This document shows, one piece after another, positions 46,560 to 58,050 of a DNA stretch of 64,000 bases (position 1 is its first letter; the number at the start of each line of letters is the position of its first letter). Under the pieces are notes generated by a model. The model was not told the origin of the DNA. It saw nothing but the letters and a program-made list of their open reading frames with translations, and did no database searches. This DNA comes from Blasia pusilla (taxonomy: Eukaryota; Marchantiophyta; Marchantiopsida; Blasiales): NCBI GenBank assembly GCA_050084515.1, contig CM114275.1:21700001-21764000 (forward strand). The letters are read 5' to 3'. A program made the translations under genes and the position numbers.

Positions 46560-47633
46560 TGCATCTGCCTATCTTTGTTGGTTGACTATGGCAGGTCAGC
46601 CACATGTGATGACTCCAATGGTGGGGTTGGATGATGAGTCTTTGGATCCGGAGGTTAGTGAGGAGGCGACATGTGGTCGTGATATCCATGACGACGTGGA
46701 GGTTGTGGAGTTCTTGTGCACTGGCGTCATTGCGAGTACAGTGAGTGCCAGGGAGCAGGATCGGATCCTACAAAGATCCAAGAGGTTCAAGTGGGAGGGG
46801 ACTCACATTTTGTGGGTATGGGGAGATGGTAGGATACGAGTGGTACCCCATCCTTCCTAGCGAGCACGTGTAGTGCGACATGCCCATGAGGAGTTGGGAT
46901 ATTTTGGAGTAAAGCGTACTTACAACTTACTCCAGGTTCAGTATTGGTGGCGCGGCATGCATACTGGGGTACAGTAGTTTGTGGCCAGATGTATGGTATG
47001 TGACAGAGTGCGAGCATCATTCGATGCTCCCACTCCGCAGTTGCATCCTTTGCCGATTATGGGTTTGGGTTATCGGTGGAGTTTAGACTTTGCGGGACCT
47101 TTGCCATTGACGGGGCGTCATCATAGGTACGTGTTGGTCATGGTGGAGCATTCTCCAAGTGGATAGAGTTGGTGGCACTACCAGACAAGGCGAGCAAGGG
47201 AACAACTTATGCGTTTCTAGATCGTGTGCTTAGTCACTTTGGTGCACCGGCGGAGGTGTTGACTGACCAAGGTACCGAGTTCAGGGGAGAGTTTCAGGCC
47301 TTGTGTGATCCGGCGTTGATAGATCACCGCACCACGTCCAGAGATCATCCTGAGGCGGATGGGTTGGCGGAGAGAGTGGTACAGACAGTGAAGAGAGGAT
47401 TGCGCAAGTATGGCTTGCAGCGTGGACAGTTGAGGGAGTGGGACCTACAGTTGCCATGGTTGGCTGTGGATTATCGCTTTAGTCGGCAGGCATCCTTGGC
47501 ATCATTTTCATCGTACTTTTTGCTCTTTAGGAGAGAGCCAGATTTACCTGCAGCGATTCGACGTGACATGGCGGAGGTGTTAGATCTTGATGATCCAGAT
47601 GTGTGGGTACAAGCATGTTCTCAGAAGTTTTAG
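46560..47633 (+). pseudogene. DDE integrase, copy C
   Basis: A linker precedes the HHCC zinc domain (HAHEELGYFGVKRTYNLLQV..., CMVCD), which is interrupted by TAG at 46858 and 46976. The core has WSLDFAGPLPLTGR (first Asp), EVLTDQGTEF (second Asp) and DHPEADGLAERVVQTVKRGL (Glu). The integrase would insert the cDNA and make the 4-bp target duplication seen at the element ends. Confidence 0.92.
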
Positions 47634-47788
47634 TAGAGAGTTATGTCTATGGCCTTTGAGAACTTAGTTGCCCAACATAGAGATACATTGAGGTGCGACC
47701 ATTCGTGGAGGAGGTTATCGTCCAGGGATTAGGAGGTTTCATCCCGGAGATTACGTGTATTTTATAGTAGGCGGCACCCAGACGCTAG

Positions 47789-48106
47789 ATGTCATGTAGG
47801 GCGCACAAACGTGTGCGCGAGGTATTACCGATCGGAGTCCTCATGTTGAAGGGACGGGATGGTATGGTTTGGAAGGATCATGTGCGCAATTGTGCGCCAT
47901 GTCATCTTCCAAACGTAGATGGGACGGTGGATCCAAGCTTGGCAGTGGTACCTGCAGGCTTGAGGTGTATGTTGTGCGGATCTGCGAGGGGTGCAACCAC
48001 CATGTTGGTATGTGATGGTTGTTCTCGAGGGTGGCATATGTCATGTCTGACCCCCCCTCTTGATGTGGTTCCCACGGGACGGTGGATGTGTCCGAGATGT
48101 GTATAG
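47789..48106 (+). pseudogene. Integrase C-terminal region with intact PHD finger, copy C
   Basis: After REVLPIGVLMLKGRDGMVWK comes a complete C4HC3 zinc finger within LRCMLCGSARG...LVCDGCSRGWHMSCL...GRWMCPRC, ending six bases before the stop. The order C-x2-C, C-x2-C, H-x2-C, C-x2-C is that of PHD fingers, which read histone H3 tails. A role in choosing insertion sites or recruiting the methyltransferase to chromatin is inference. Confidence 0.85.
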
Positions 48107-48173
48107 GGTAGTAGGTCATGTTAGAGAGATGTGATATTTTCTATCTCGAGTTGGGGGGATCCAACTGCCAGCT

Positions 48174-48180
48174 AGGGGGG
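48174..48180 (+). promoter_or_regulatory. Candidate polypurine tract, copy C
   Basis: AGGGGGG in the context CCAGCTAGGGGGG, identical in copy B at 9431-9437, just ahead of the B1 module. Confidence 0.6.
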
Positions 48181-48231
48181 CGGTTGTGTGATCTCCATGT
48201 ATATGTATGAGTTGATTTTTGTACATGTGTG

Positions 48232-48928
48232 GATCGACCCGTGTGTGGAGCAGATCGGTGTTGTGTGGTGTAGATGTGACCAGCGATGTATGTTGTGTAG
48301 CGATACGTATGCGCACGACAACTGTCACATTTGAGTAGCCGATAGGCTGAGATCTATCGTGGATAGGGCGTAGGAGCCAGCGGACTATCTTGAGTGTAAC
48401 TTTGTCCCACGGTGTCAGATGAGGTTGAGGATAGGTTTATTGTGTCAGGAACGTCATTTTTAACAACTTTCATGTTGAGGTCTTTCACAGCCGGATGACT
48501 TGTTGACCAGGTCACCCGCCCTTGGTAACCTGTGCGCGCAGGTTACCAAGGAGAGGGCTATTTTTAGGGGAAGAGCATGTTGGCTCTTCCCAACCCTATA
48601 TAAGAGAGGAAGATGGCTTTTCTAAGCCATTTTTCTCATGTTGGGCCGTTGGAGCACCTCCCTTGTATGTGTGTGAGATAGGACTAGGGTGCTAGCGTCC
48701 GGATTCCTTGATAGCACAAGGTAGACGAGGCTCAATATGCCGATGTAGATTGAGGAGTGGAGTTTTAGGTCGGGTGTGCCGTTTTTACTACTCTTTATGT
48801 TTAGATGTGATCGACCCGTCTAAACACGCCCAATGACGGGATCGACCCGTGTGTGGGGAAGATCGGTGTTGTGTGGTGTAGATGTGACCAACGATGTATG
48901 TTGTGTAGCGATATGTGTGCGCACGACA
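48232..48928 (+). repeat. 3' terminal structure B1-A2-B2 of copy C
   Basis: B1 is 48232-48320, from GATCGACCCGTGTGTGG to GCGCACGACA. Then AC, then A2 48323-48801 (copy of 39217-39696), a 38-base spacer with another GATCGACCCG, and B2 48840-48928, almost identical to B1. The inner joint GACA-AC-TGTCAC reproduces the outer ends (GACA at 48928, TGTCAC at 39217). Confidence 0.9.
48520..48551. promoter_or_regulatory. 13-bp perfect inverted repeat in terminal repeat A2
   Basis: Arms CCTTGGTAACCTG and CAGGTTACCAAGG around TGCGCG, about 45 bp upstream of the TATA box. The 5' copy at 39412-39443 has two mismatches. It could be a binding site for a dimeric regulator or an RNA/DNA hairpin. Confidence 0.6.
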
Positions 48929-48932
48929 GAGT

Positions 48933-49377
48933 GAGTAAATGAGTAGATGCAACAGATGTTACCTAAGCATACAATGAAGTGCACATAACAATTTGGAGGC
49001 TTCGAATGTACGCGTTACATTAAATGCATTATACCTTGCAAGGTCCTCAGGGGTAGTAAGTTCTGCCACCTCTTCGAGATTAAAAGGGAAATTTCATCGA
49101 TGAACGTTCCTTGTTGGGCGGATCTAACTGCCTCTAGGACAGAAAATTTGAATCATCAAGAAAAATACACAACGTAAAACCGTTATAAGCCATTACAACG
49201 TGCAAAAACCTTAGACCCCCCAATCCAACGCCTCTTACGAATCTCATCCAACCGCTAAGAGTCCTAAAATCATGGTCAGACCGGAGGAAAGTACTGTTGC
49301 CTGGGTGGCGAAATTGCCATGTGTCAGACGTTGGGTTGTTTGCGCAGCGAGATGCCACTCTCCCATGATAGTATAAA
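48933..49377. other. Intergenic between copy C and Helitron copies
   Basis: No gene is seen. Its right end (CCACTCTCCCATGATAGTATA, about 49354-49374) looks like the 5' terminus of another minus-strand mini-Helitron whose other end was not found. Confidence 0.45.
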
Positions 49378-49597
49378 CTAGTAAGGGGCCCGTGCGATGT
49401 ACATGAAATAAAAAAGTGTTTGAAGAGTTTTAGCTAATGTATAACTCCTGAAGGGAAGGGACTAATGTTATTAAGGCACACAAATCCAATTTGTGTTTTC
49501 TACCCATGAAATGTGAAACATTTTATTGTTACCCAATTGCCGCGTGTCAAAGGGAGACATGTTTGAAAAAAAAAAGCACTCTCCCATCATTCATAAT
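49378..49597 (-). mobile_element. Non-autonomous Helitron-like element
   Basis: The plus strand starts CTAGTAAGGGGCCCGTGCGA and ends GCACTCTCCCATCATTCATA. On the minus strand this is an AT-rich 5' end and a CTAG 3' end next to a short GC hairpin. It shares the GACACGCGGCAATTGGG block with its siblings. Confidence 0.65.
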
Positions 49598-49598
49598 A

Positions 49599-49774
49599 CT
49601 AGTAAGTTAAGGAAATAAAAAGAACTTTTGTATGTGTATAGCCAGTGAAGAGAGGGATTAATAATGCTGCATACAAAATTCAAATTTTTTTTTTCCTTGG
49701 TGCCATAACCTTGTGAAACATCTTTTATTCTGCCATGTGTCAAACAGAGAGGCCCTCTCCACTACTAAGATAGA
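49599..49774 (-). mobile_element. Non-autonomous Helitron-like element, adjacent copy
   Basis: Begins at CTAG (49599-49602), directly beside the previous copy, and ends GAGGCCCTCTCCACTACTAA then GATAGA. The 3' GC hairpin is degenerate. The sequence GTGAAGAGAGGGATTAATAA matches the interior of other members. Confidence 0.55.
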
Positions 49775-50063
49775 TGAAACTTAACTCGGAAAGCGTAATC
49801 TGCAAGGCCGGGTGATAATCCTGGTCCTGGATGACTAAGTGGGCTTTCCGATCGAGGGAATGAAACGGAGTCTGCGTTTGAGTGTGGATCGGAAGTGACG
49901 ACGACAAAGGGAGCACAGACGGACAGCGTCGTCGATCGGGTCGGTATCTTCCGATATGATATGTCGTCCATCCGCGCGAGTGCGGGAACGAAGCCAAGAG
50001 GGATTCGCGTACGAGCGCCTGTATCGCTTCCCGAGAGAGGCGTAGAAGATTGAGGAGCGTGTC

Positions 50064-53000
50064 ATGGCACGGAAAAGTGCATTTGTCTCTGGACGAAGAA
50101 ACAGTGTTGGTCAGAAGCGAGGCCATTCCGCTCGTCGTCTCGTCGGGAGAGTAGAGAGGATTGTGCACGCAGCGGTGATGGGAGCGGTGGCGACGATGAT
50201 GGTGTCAATTTTCCGGAAAATGCGCTTGATGTTGCAGACGCTGGCTCCGGGGGCTGAGGAAAGCGAGACCGACCGTGCGGGGCGCCTGGCCGAACTGAGG
50301 GTCGCTGACGTGTAAGGCAGTGAGTTTGAAGACTTGTATGGGACAGATTTTTTTATTTCTTTGCATACCCGCTCCCCACTTTTCTGCCGCAGTTTCTCAT
50401 GTTTTGGTGACGGTGTCTTCTTTTCCCGTTGTATGTGTTCTTTGGTTGTCGCAGAAATTGTTCTATTTCTTACCACGTCAGCTCTCAATTTCCGTCTTCC
50501 GGGATCGCAAGGAGGATGCGGAGCCCTGTCTCTCATCTTTGAAGTTTGTGTTTTGATGAACCTAGGAAATTCTAGGCAGAGAATGCAGATTTTGGCCGAC
50601 TGCTTTCCAAAATGCTTCTTTGCACCGTTTAACACCCCTTTCCGATATTTCCACCTTGTCACTAATGATAGCGGAAGGTCAATAATGCATCAGGAAATTT
50701 TATTGTAAAACGGTGTTCTCTGACTTGCGTGACCCGTAAGGAAATCGACAGATTGGTGGATTCACGGAACACTTCATCACACCATTGCTGATCTTTGTGG
50801 TTCAGCTGGAAAACAGTAATTGCTTATAAGGAGAAACATCTGTCTCTCTTCTAAGCTTATATAGTCCAGTTGATCACTAACGTTTGAGCTCGCCCCGCTT
50901 GGTGCACCAGGTTCAATGGCGTTCCAGGGATCCAAGTCTACTCGTCACTCCGTATTCCCGACACTGGATACCGAGGACGCAGGGAGATAGATCTGGTCCT
51001 TGTTTCGAAGAGGTACAATCCACAAAGCTCGGTGTTGGTTGCCTACCAGTCATGAACGTTTCATGCTATGCCATACCTTTCAGAATTGACTAAAATTTTT
51101 CTCGATTAGCACGCCACACTTGGGAACCATCGACTGAGTGCTGTCCAACCGTGTCCTTCTTTGTAAATCGACAAGCTTTTTTCTATATATCCGCCTTCTA
51201 TTTCGAAAGCCATAAACCAGACCCTTACCACCTGGTCTACTCTCTTTCCGCACAACACCTGGTAGTGTCCTTCAGTTGCAGTTGCAGCAATACATATTTG
51301 TATCTCTACTTCAACTGACCTACAAGAAAACAACGTGTACCTACAGGTTCATGATTGGCCTCTTGCTACCTCTACAAATGCCATAGACTACTGTCCCATT
51401 ATTGCTGTTCACATTAATTTTGGTTTGTTTTCCTGGATTTCAGATGGGTTTGCTACATTAAAGCTTATGAAAAGGATGTTAGCTTTTCAAGTTCTTTAGT
51501 TTTAGACATGTGGTTAAGTTGAGTGCAGGGAACTCTTCGTGGTGGAGGTGAAGAACTGGTCGGGAGAAATTCGATTGCAACCAGATGGTACATGGTGCCA
51601 AGTTCGGAAGAATGGATCATCGCAATCACATCCAAATGTTGTAAGCTCACAAAGCTACTCATAATCCAATTTCCTCCACATCATTGAAATTAGCAACCAG
51701 AGGGATGTACGTTAATCACTTATCAGCACAAAGCTTTGACTTGAGAGCGTTCAAAACTGCCTTGTTTGACTTTATAGTTGCATATATCCTGCAAGGCTCA
51801 ATTACTTGCAGATTCGTAGCACTTGATCTTGTCCATAATTTGTTGAGTTATTCATGAAGTATCCAAGTCCTTCTATTTTGGTTTGAATGAGGAAAACTTT
51901 CAGTGGCACATTTGACTCAACATATGATTTATTCACAGATATACTGATGCTGTCATTAGTCTGCACACCTGGTGATTAGTCAATCATGAGGTCATGGTAG
52001 GAGGACTGTTTGGGACCGAGTGATGATCTACATATGACTTAATGCTCTGCATGAATCAATCCAAATGTTATGATTTTGAATTGATCAGTGTTATTTAGGT
52101 GGAAGAAACAAAGTATCGAGCTGCACTTCTGGAGTCTTACATTCAAAGACGAGGAATGAGTCTACCTCCAGGCTACATCCAACCCAAAGTTATTCTTTTC
52201 AACCAGGAATGCAGGTTCTCAACTCTTGGCTTTTGGACATGGGTTGAATTGTCCTCTATGCGCTTCACTTGCGTTGAAGTAAACTCCACCAATCAATGAG
52301 CTTTGCAAAACTTGTTCTTTATCAGGCTTTTTGTAATCAAACCTCTTTAATTGTACTATAAGCTCTCACACTCTCAGCATTTGCCTATGTTGACTTGGAT
52401 ACTCCTGTATATCCCTTGGGGTTGATGATCTAGGCCAGAACAAGCTATTCTCATGGAACCAGAAGTACTTCTGCCGGAGCAGTGGGCGCACTTTATGGAG
52501 AAGAATGTATCTAAAGGTGTTCTTGGGTGGCTGAAAAAGCTTGGAAAGCCAGCCTCGAAGCAGGAGGGACTCAGTGACAGTGAACTCAAGCAACTGCAGT
52601 TCATTCTCAGTACTGCACCGACGTGGGATAGGTTTGTCTTTCTCTCCATTCCAATTTTCGAAGGTTCTAGTTTGTGAAGCTCATTGTTGTACACAATTTT
52701 CCTCATTTTTTCAATTCTCTTAGGGTTTGAATTTCTACAAGTCTGACCCTCAACATGTTTACTTTCAGTTTCTTAAACGTTTCCTTGTCGGAACTTTTTA
52801 TGCATCTTCTTACTATTTGCTCTCTCTTGGGCTGGGGCCCAGTGGCTCTTCTTTCTCTGGGCTTAATTAAAATTTTCTGGTTTATTTCTTGCATTGACTT
52901 TCCTCACCTTCAATTGCAGCCTTGGTTTTCATATACTTAGCATATTGACTTGTATCTTATGTGAAGATATCGCACTCTTAAGAAATCAACAGAGTGATAT

Positions 53001-54285
53001 TAAAAAATAATTGGCTTTGGGTCCATCATTTTTGCTCCTGTATTCATCAGTATCAGACTTCTGCATTAGTACTTTAGATTCTATCTTTGGCTTCACTGTC
53101 TTGGAATTTGAAGTATGCAATTTCCACAATTACGAAAATATCATCAGCAAGGTTCTCCAACTACTAGGTTTACAAGTTGCCAATTGGGATAGGCATATCC
53201 AGGCGGAGTCACATCATGCTGTCTGTAGGATTCATCCTACCCTACTATGAGGTGTCAGAGGTGGGACATGAAGCTCCCGTCAGTGTACGCCAAGATTGTT
53301 CTCACTTGTCTACTCACGCAAGTTTCAAAGCCAATAAGCTGCTTGCTGAGATTCAAGGATTTGAATCAAGGTTTAGTGTTGGTGAAAATTGGATCCCTAT
53401 GGGATGTCTGCCGATGGGACGTGGCCCTTAGCTAGTGATTCCAGCTATGAGTGTTACCACTGTTGCATGTTGAGAAGTCTGTGAAGTATCCAGGCTTCAA
53501 ATACTTTCTAGAATCAGTCGAGTGGAAGTAGGGTGCATGATTAAAACTTTCATGGTGTGACAAATTTTGGCCTGGTTCATACTACAGCGCATGCATGGTT
53601 GTTTTACACTATTAAGAGTGATATTGGTTGCGATCAGCTAGATTCTATACTTGTGTGCTCGCATTGGCTTATAACCGGGATTGATAACTGATCTTATGAT
53701 CTATTTCAGGCTCATGCTTGTGGGAGGTTCCACTCTAGTGGGAGATTTTGTGCGGTTCAGAGGAGTTTCAGAGGATTTGGATTCATTGAAGTGTGTGAAA
53801 CGATCAAGTTATAGCCAGTTGGATATCAGTCATGAAAGAAGTTGGATTCCACCTATAATAGGTACAACTGCTGATATTGATTCCCTGATTCAGCTCCTTA
53901 GTATATGCACCTACTTCTTTGTTTTCTATTGATGAGAGAAGCAGAATGCTCAACTCTGAGGAATTCTGTAGAATTAGATGTATGCAGACCTATTCACTGA
54001 AGTTGACCAAATCCCCAAGCAAGTTCCAGTGTCTCTTAGCACTCATTTGTAACTTTTTGAGAGAGATTTAACTAATCATATTCTTCATATGCAGGTGCAA
54101 TATTTGGTGCATCCCCACTAGTGAAGCTGATCTTGACGTGTAGGGACTATCGCGAAGGAAATCCAGGGTGGAAGGAACGGAGAAAACAGGAGGTGATGAC
54201 AGAAGAGATTCAAAGTGAAGCCTGGATTGGAGGTCATTTTTCGAGTTGTGGGTCAACAAAAGCCCCAGAATTTTCCAGTAAATAA
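50064..54285 (+). CDS. NERD (nuclease-related domain) protein
   Basis: Seven exons, 50064-50311, 50911-51012, 51529-51640, 52099-52214, 52434-52631, 53710-53861 and 54095-54285, join in phase into 372 codons. All introns have GT-AG ends; the exon 4 donor (GTTCTC) is weak. The start is the first ATG, giving a basic N-terminus (MARKSAFVSGRRNSVGQKRG). A hydrophobic segment at residues 33-50 may be a membrane anchor. The NERD domain spans about 70-200 and contains VYSSLRIPDTGYRGRREIDL then VLVSKRELFVVEVKNWSG. The candidate PD-(D/E)XK-like residues are Asp110, Glu123 and Lys125, followed by a KYRAALLESYIQRRG helix. The C-terminal half (WLKKLGKPASKQ, LVGGSTLVGDFVRFRG, LTCRDYREGNPGWKER) matches plant proteins of the same architecture. 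NERD domains are predicted nucleases; the cellular role in plants is poorly known. Confidence 0.92.
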
Positions 54286-55484
54286 AATTCTAATGATGAC
54301 TTTAAGTGTGTAGTTCCTGTCTCATGATTGAAGTTGTACTACAACTCTATGAACTGGGAAACCTGAAGACTTGATTCTGACAGTAGTTTTAAGTTTTTGG
54401 ATCACTCATATGGAACTGATAGTCAGTTGGGGAACTATACCAGGAATTTTGTGAGTCTTAAAATCAGTTTTCCTGAACTAGAAGAAAAGAGTAGTTAGCA
54501 TTGCTGACAATGTAAGGAGGGGAATTGAAATCTTGGGGTTTGAGAGTCGATGAACATATTGTACATGGGAAACTAGAACTCAATACCCCTTTTCTAGAAT
54601 GTGTAGACAAAAATTGTTCAATTCAGTGCATTCCAAGCTGCACTGAATCAAGAGTCATGTCTGTTAATATTTCTGGAATTGAGCATGTCATGCACTTCCA
54701 AAATCCGTGAAATTGAAATGATGCAAAAGAGAAGTTTGCCCTTACTGTGCTGTTGATCAATTTGAAGAAACTATGAACAAAATAATTTTCCACACCTTAA
54801 TGATGATATGATTTGATTGTCTAGGTTTGCATGTCCAATTCTAATCTTGGAAGTCATGGCACAATCTTTCGGATTTTAGGCTGTTGCAATTTGTGGCATA
54901 AGTACCTATGTGTTGAGGTTTGGTAACACTATGCCAATGACTGCTCTGGTGTACTTTCACCTAGATTTGTGGACCAGAGCATCTGCATCTTCTTGACCTC
55001 CAAATTTGTAATTAACCCTAAGCTCGAGGTTGGAAGAGCTTTTTATTGACTGTTCTAATCATGGGCTTGGGATCTCTCTGCTTCTTGGAAGGGATATACG
55101 ATGTGACCTAAGTCCAGCAATGGCGTCAGTTCGCCATACAACTGATCTTGATTTCCCCTCAAGTAAACTGAAGTAAAATGTAAAGTCCCTAAAACAAGTT
55201 CAAGGTAATCAGATTGAGGTCCACTCACAGAATAGTACGTATGAATCCTAACATGAGGCTATCGAAAATTGCCAAAACAGTGTGCATGCTACCCTTGTCA
55301 AAGTGGCATGTTTAGCTAGGGTTTTTGCAATAGTAATTTATTCGTAAAGATGCAATCCTCGACAAAAAAGTCACATGTCTGTCGTAGAAGGGACAGTAAA
55401 GTCTTAAATAGGTTCAAGATTGTAGGATTTTAAGATGAATGTATAAAAGAAAACTTTGCCAAATACTCATCACACACTACAATA
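54286..55484. other. 3' flank of the NERD gene, with a 10-bp hairpin
   Basis: Contains an inverted repeat, ATTCAGTGCA (54621-54630) and TGCACTGAAT (54639-54648), with an 8-base loop. No further coding sequence is supported. Confidence 0.45.
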
Positions 55485-55719
55485 CTAGTTGGGACCCGTG
55501 AGGGGACCGCGCAATGCATGGTCTATTCCACAGTCCCTAACCCTCAACGCCCGTTCCTGGTCCATTCCACGGTCCCTAGCCCTAAAGGCCCAGTTCTGCT
55601 ACTTGAATGCCCCCTACCTGAATGCCCATGCCATGCCTCGTATAATCTGGATTCAAAAGACACGTGGTGAACTCTCCACTGTCGTGATATGAAAACCACT
55701 CCTTCGATAATAATATAGA
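55485..55719 (-). mobile_element. Non-autonomous Helitron-like element, 235 bp
   Basis: On plus it runs from CTAG (55485) to CGATAATAATATAGA (55719), a minus-strand element with a TCTATATTATTATCG 5' end. It has a GC-rich 3' end (GACCCGTGAGGGGACCGCGC). An internal stretch (TCTATTCCACAGTCCCTAAC / TCCATTCCACGGTCCCTAGC) is duplicated in tandem. Confidence 0.7.
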
Positions 55720-57930
55720 TTATATTGCGGAAAAAAAATAGTGATGGGAAAGAGACTTTAAATACTATGACCTTTATTGTATTATTATTAAATACTAAAG
55801 CTCTTATTATTGAACCACGGGGATTTATTAAGTTTTTCAGGAAAGGTTCATGAGTGTGTATCTCTCCAAGTGAGATTTCATAGACTAGATGGCACGTACA
55901 TGAATATTTGAATCATCATATCATACAAGAATTTAGCTAAATCCATCATCAATGTGAGGGAACCCAATCATAACGTACAATTGCAACATCTTGCACTATA
56001 TTATACATGGAAGGTTTGATTGAGGAATTAGTCTCTTCAAACCTTTTGTAAGGGTATATCCCTCTCCAAACTCCTAAGAGGTGAATTCCATGTGCATTGG
56101 GTTGTTGTGAACCTAGCGGTTGTGGAGTTTTCTAGGCCCAAATCTTTTATGTAGACAATGCCTACTGTCACAACCACCTCACTGGTCATCCATTAATTGT
56201 TATCCAATAGCAAATTGTTTTATCTGTGAACTATGACCTTGGTGTGACTGAAAGGGATTTCCATGGAATCGACCTTGAAGGTTATATCAAGGTGACATTT
56301 GCACATATGTCACCAAACTTTTAAAAGAGGTTACTACTTAATAAATAATTTTGAGGAAACCTCCAAGAAGGTTTCTACAAAATTTTCTCAAGGATTACTA
56401 AGAAAGGCCAATAGGTTACTCTTGCACTCTATACCCTTATTTACGCATATCCTCCCTACTCATGCACTCTGTTTCATCTTGCATGACCACCAATACTCTG
56501 ATAAAATGAAATAAAAATAAGATTTATTTCATCCTCAACCCTTCACCAACTCATTGATGTCATGAAATAAATTATCCACGAAGGCAAAGGAAAAAAGCCA
56601 ACCAAGATCCTTGTAAACCAAGTATTTTTGAGGTATTTGGGCACTTACATGTGTCTATTAATACTTTCTTGAAAACATATGCTCACCATTCCCTTGAGAA
56701 TCATCACCTTGTCCCGTCTCTTATTCCTCTATGTGTAGTCACTACTTATTTCCAGCAATGTATCCCATTGGCCTAACAACAACATGCACAATCTCTGACG
56801 TTGATCAGTCAAGCAAAAGTGGTTGGGGGTTGTTCGCCTCATCGTCCATTTACATCTAACTAACCACTAGAATTCTTGTCATATTTTTTTCAAGCTATTA
56901 ATCTTATAGCTTGTTGAGTTGGTTTGATGCCATTTTCTTTTTGCATTTCTTGTCTCCTTCCCTTCTTGAGATGTTATTACATTTCTTTGTACTCTTTTAA
57001 ATTTTTTTCCAATAAAGTGTATATTGTAAATATTCAAATGATCAAGATATTAGTAATATTTGTGAACAAGAAATCTAAAAAGAGCAAAGAGTTGTAGAGA
57101 GAGTCTTAGAATTGTAAAGCTTTGGAGTTGTGAATTAGGATGGGCTTCATGAAGTGAAGACTCATGAGAGAGGAGGGACCATAAGATATACATACAATGA
57201 GGGTTGATGATTGACACTGACTCACATGAACTTGTAACCATTGGCCATGTGCAAAGAAATTCCCTGAATTCTTGGTCGTTATCTGTTCAAGCTCCCACAA
57301 TATTTATTTGCTCGCTTATGATACATTTCATTCCACACATTAGTCTCCCATGTAGACCTTTTCATCCCTTACACCCTTCTTACATCACTCATCTATTGCA
57401 ACTTTTAACCACGTTAGTTCATGTTTGCTTCAACGTACTTCCACAGATTAGTAGTGGCATTTTTTTTTTCTTCAAAATATTCATAAGTAGATTTCCTCCA
57501 TTAGAAGTTAGGTCCAAAATTATTTTACCATTGAAGTCTAACATCATGATTCTCTTGAGACTCCAACGTTTAGTAATGGCGGGAGGCTAAATTTGCAGAG
57601 TCTTGCTTGCGAATGCGTAGATTTCTGCAACTTGCTCTTGACAGGGTTCAAGAAAATTAGGACTTGAATGCGATAGCAACACTATGAATTTCTCTCTGGT
57701 TTATAATGCTTTGTTTCCTATGATACGTGCCCGTTGTGTTCTCGTTGTTTGTGATTTTCACGCTTATGTTCGGAGTCTTCGTGTGCTCTGAGATTTTAGT
57801 CTATGTACATTTAGTTTTCTTTGTGAATTATTTTTCTGATGTATTATCGATTTTTGTTAAAGCGGTCTGTTGGACTGTTCATTTTGCCTTTTGCGCTGAT
57901 GTCTACGTGGTGAATTGGCACCGTACATCC
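55720..57930. other. AT-rich intergenic, nothing identified
   Basis: No recognisable gene. Short frames lack domains. Confidence 0.45.
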
Positions 57931-58050
57931 GCTTTATGCCTTCGTGTTGGGGTTTCTTTAGGGCCATTCTTGTGTGTTCAGTCCGTTGGCGCTTTATGTC
58001 TTCGTGTTGAGGTTTCTTTGGGGCTAGTTTTGTGTAGTCAGTTCGTTTGC
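57931..58050. repeat. 60-bp tandem duplication
   Basis: Two units, GCTTTATGCCTTCGTGTTGG... (57931-57990) and GCTTTATGTCTTCGTGTTGA... (57991-58050), with a partial third start. It lies inside a 130-codon frame (57727-58119) that is otherwise unrecognised. Confidence 0.85.

Larger units (their letters stand above)
39217..48928 (+). mobile_element. Ty3/gypsy element carrying a DNA methyltransferase and PHD finger, copy C
   Basis: The best preserved copy, 9.7 kb. It starts TGTCACATC (39217) and ends GCACGACA (48928), with a perfect 4-bp target duplication GAGT at 39213-39216 and 48929-48932. The order is gag with CCHC knuckle, aspartic protease, C5 DNA methyltransferase, reverse transcriptase with YIDD, RNase H, DDE integrase and C4HC3 PHD finger. 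The termini are A1 at the left and B1-A2-B2 at the right. It has about a dozen stops, mostly TAG, and several frameshifts, so it is inactive, but every domain is recognisable. Relative to copy B the coding parts align well while the terminal repeats are largely different, so the two belong to different subfamilies. Confidence 0.93.

Noticed and set aside
39217-48928. A DIRS/PAT element, because of the split direct repeats
   Set aside because: The pol region encodes an HHCC plus DDE integrase, the Ty3/gypsy domain order holds, and target duplications are present. No tyrosine recombinase was seen.
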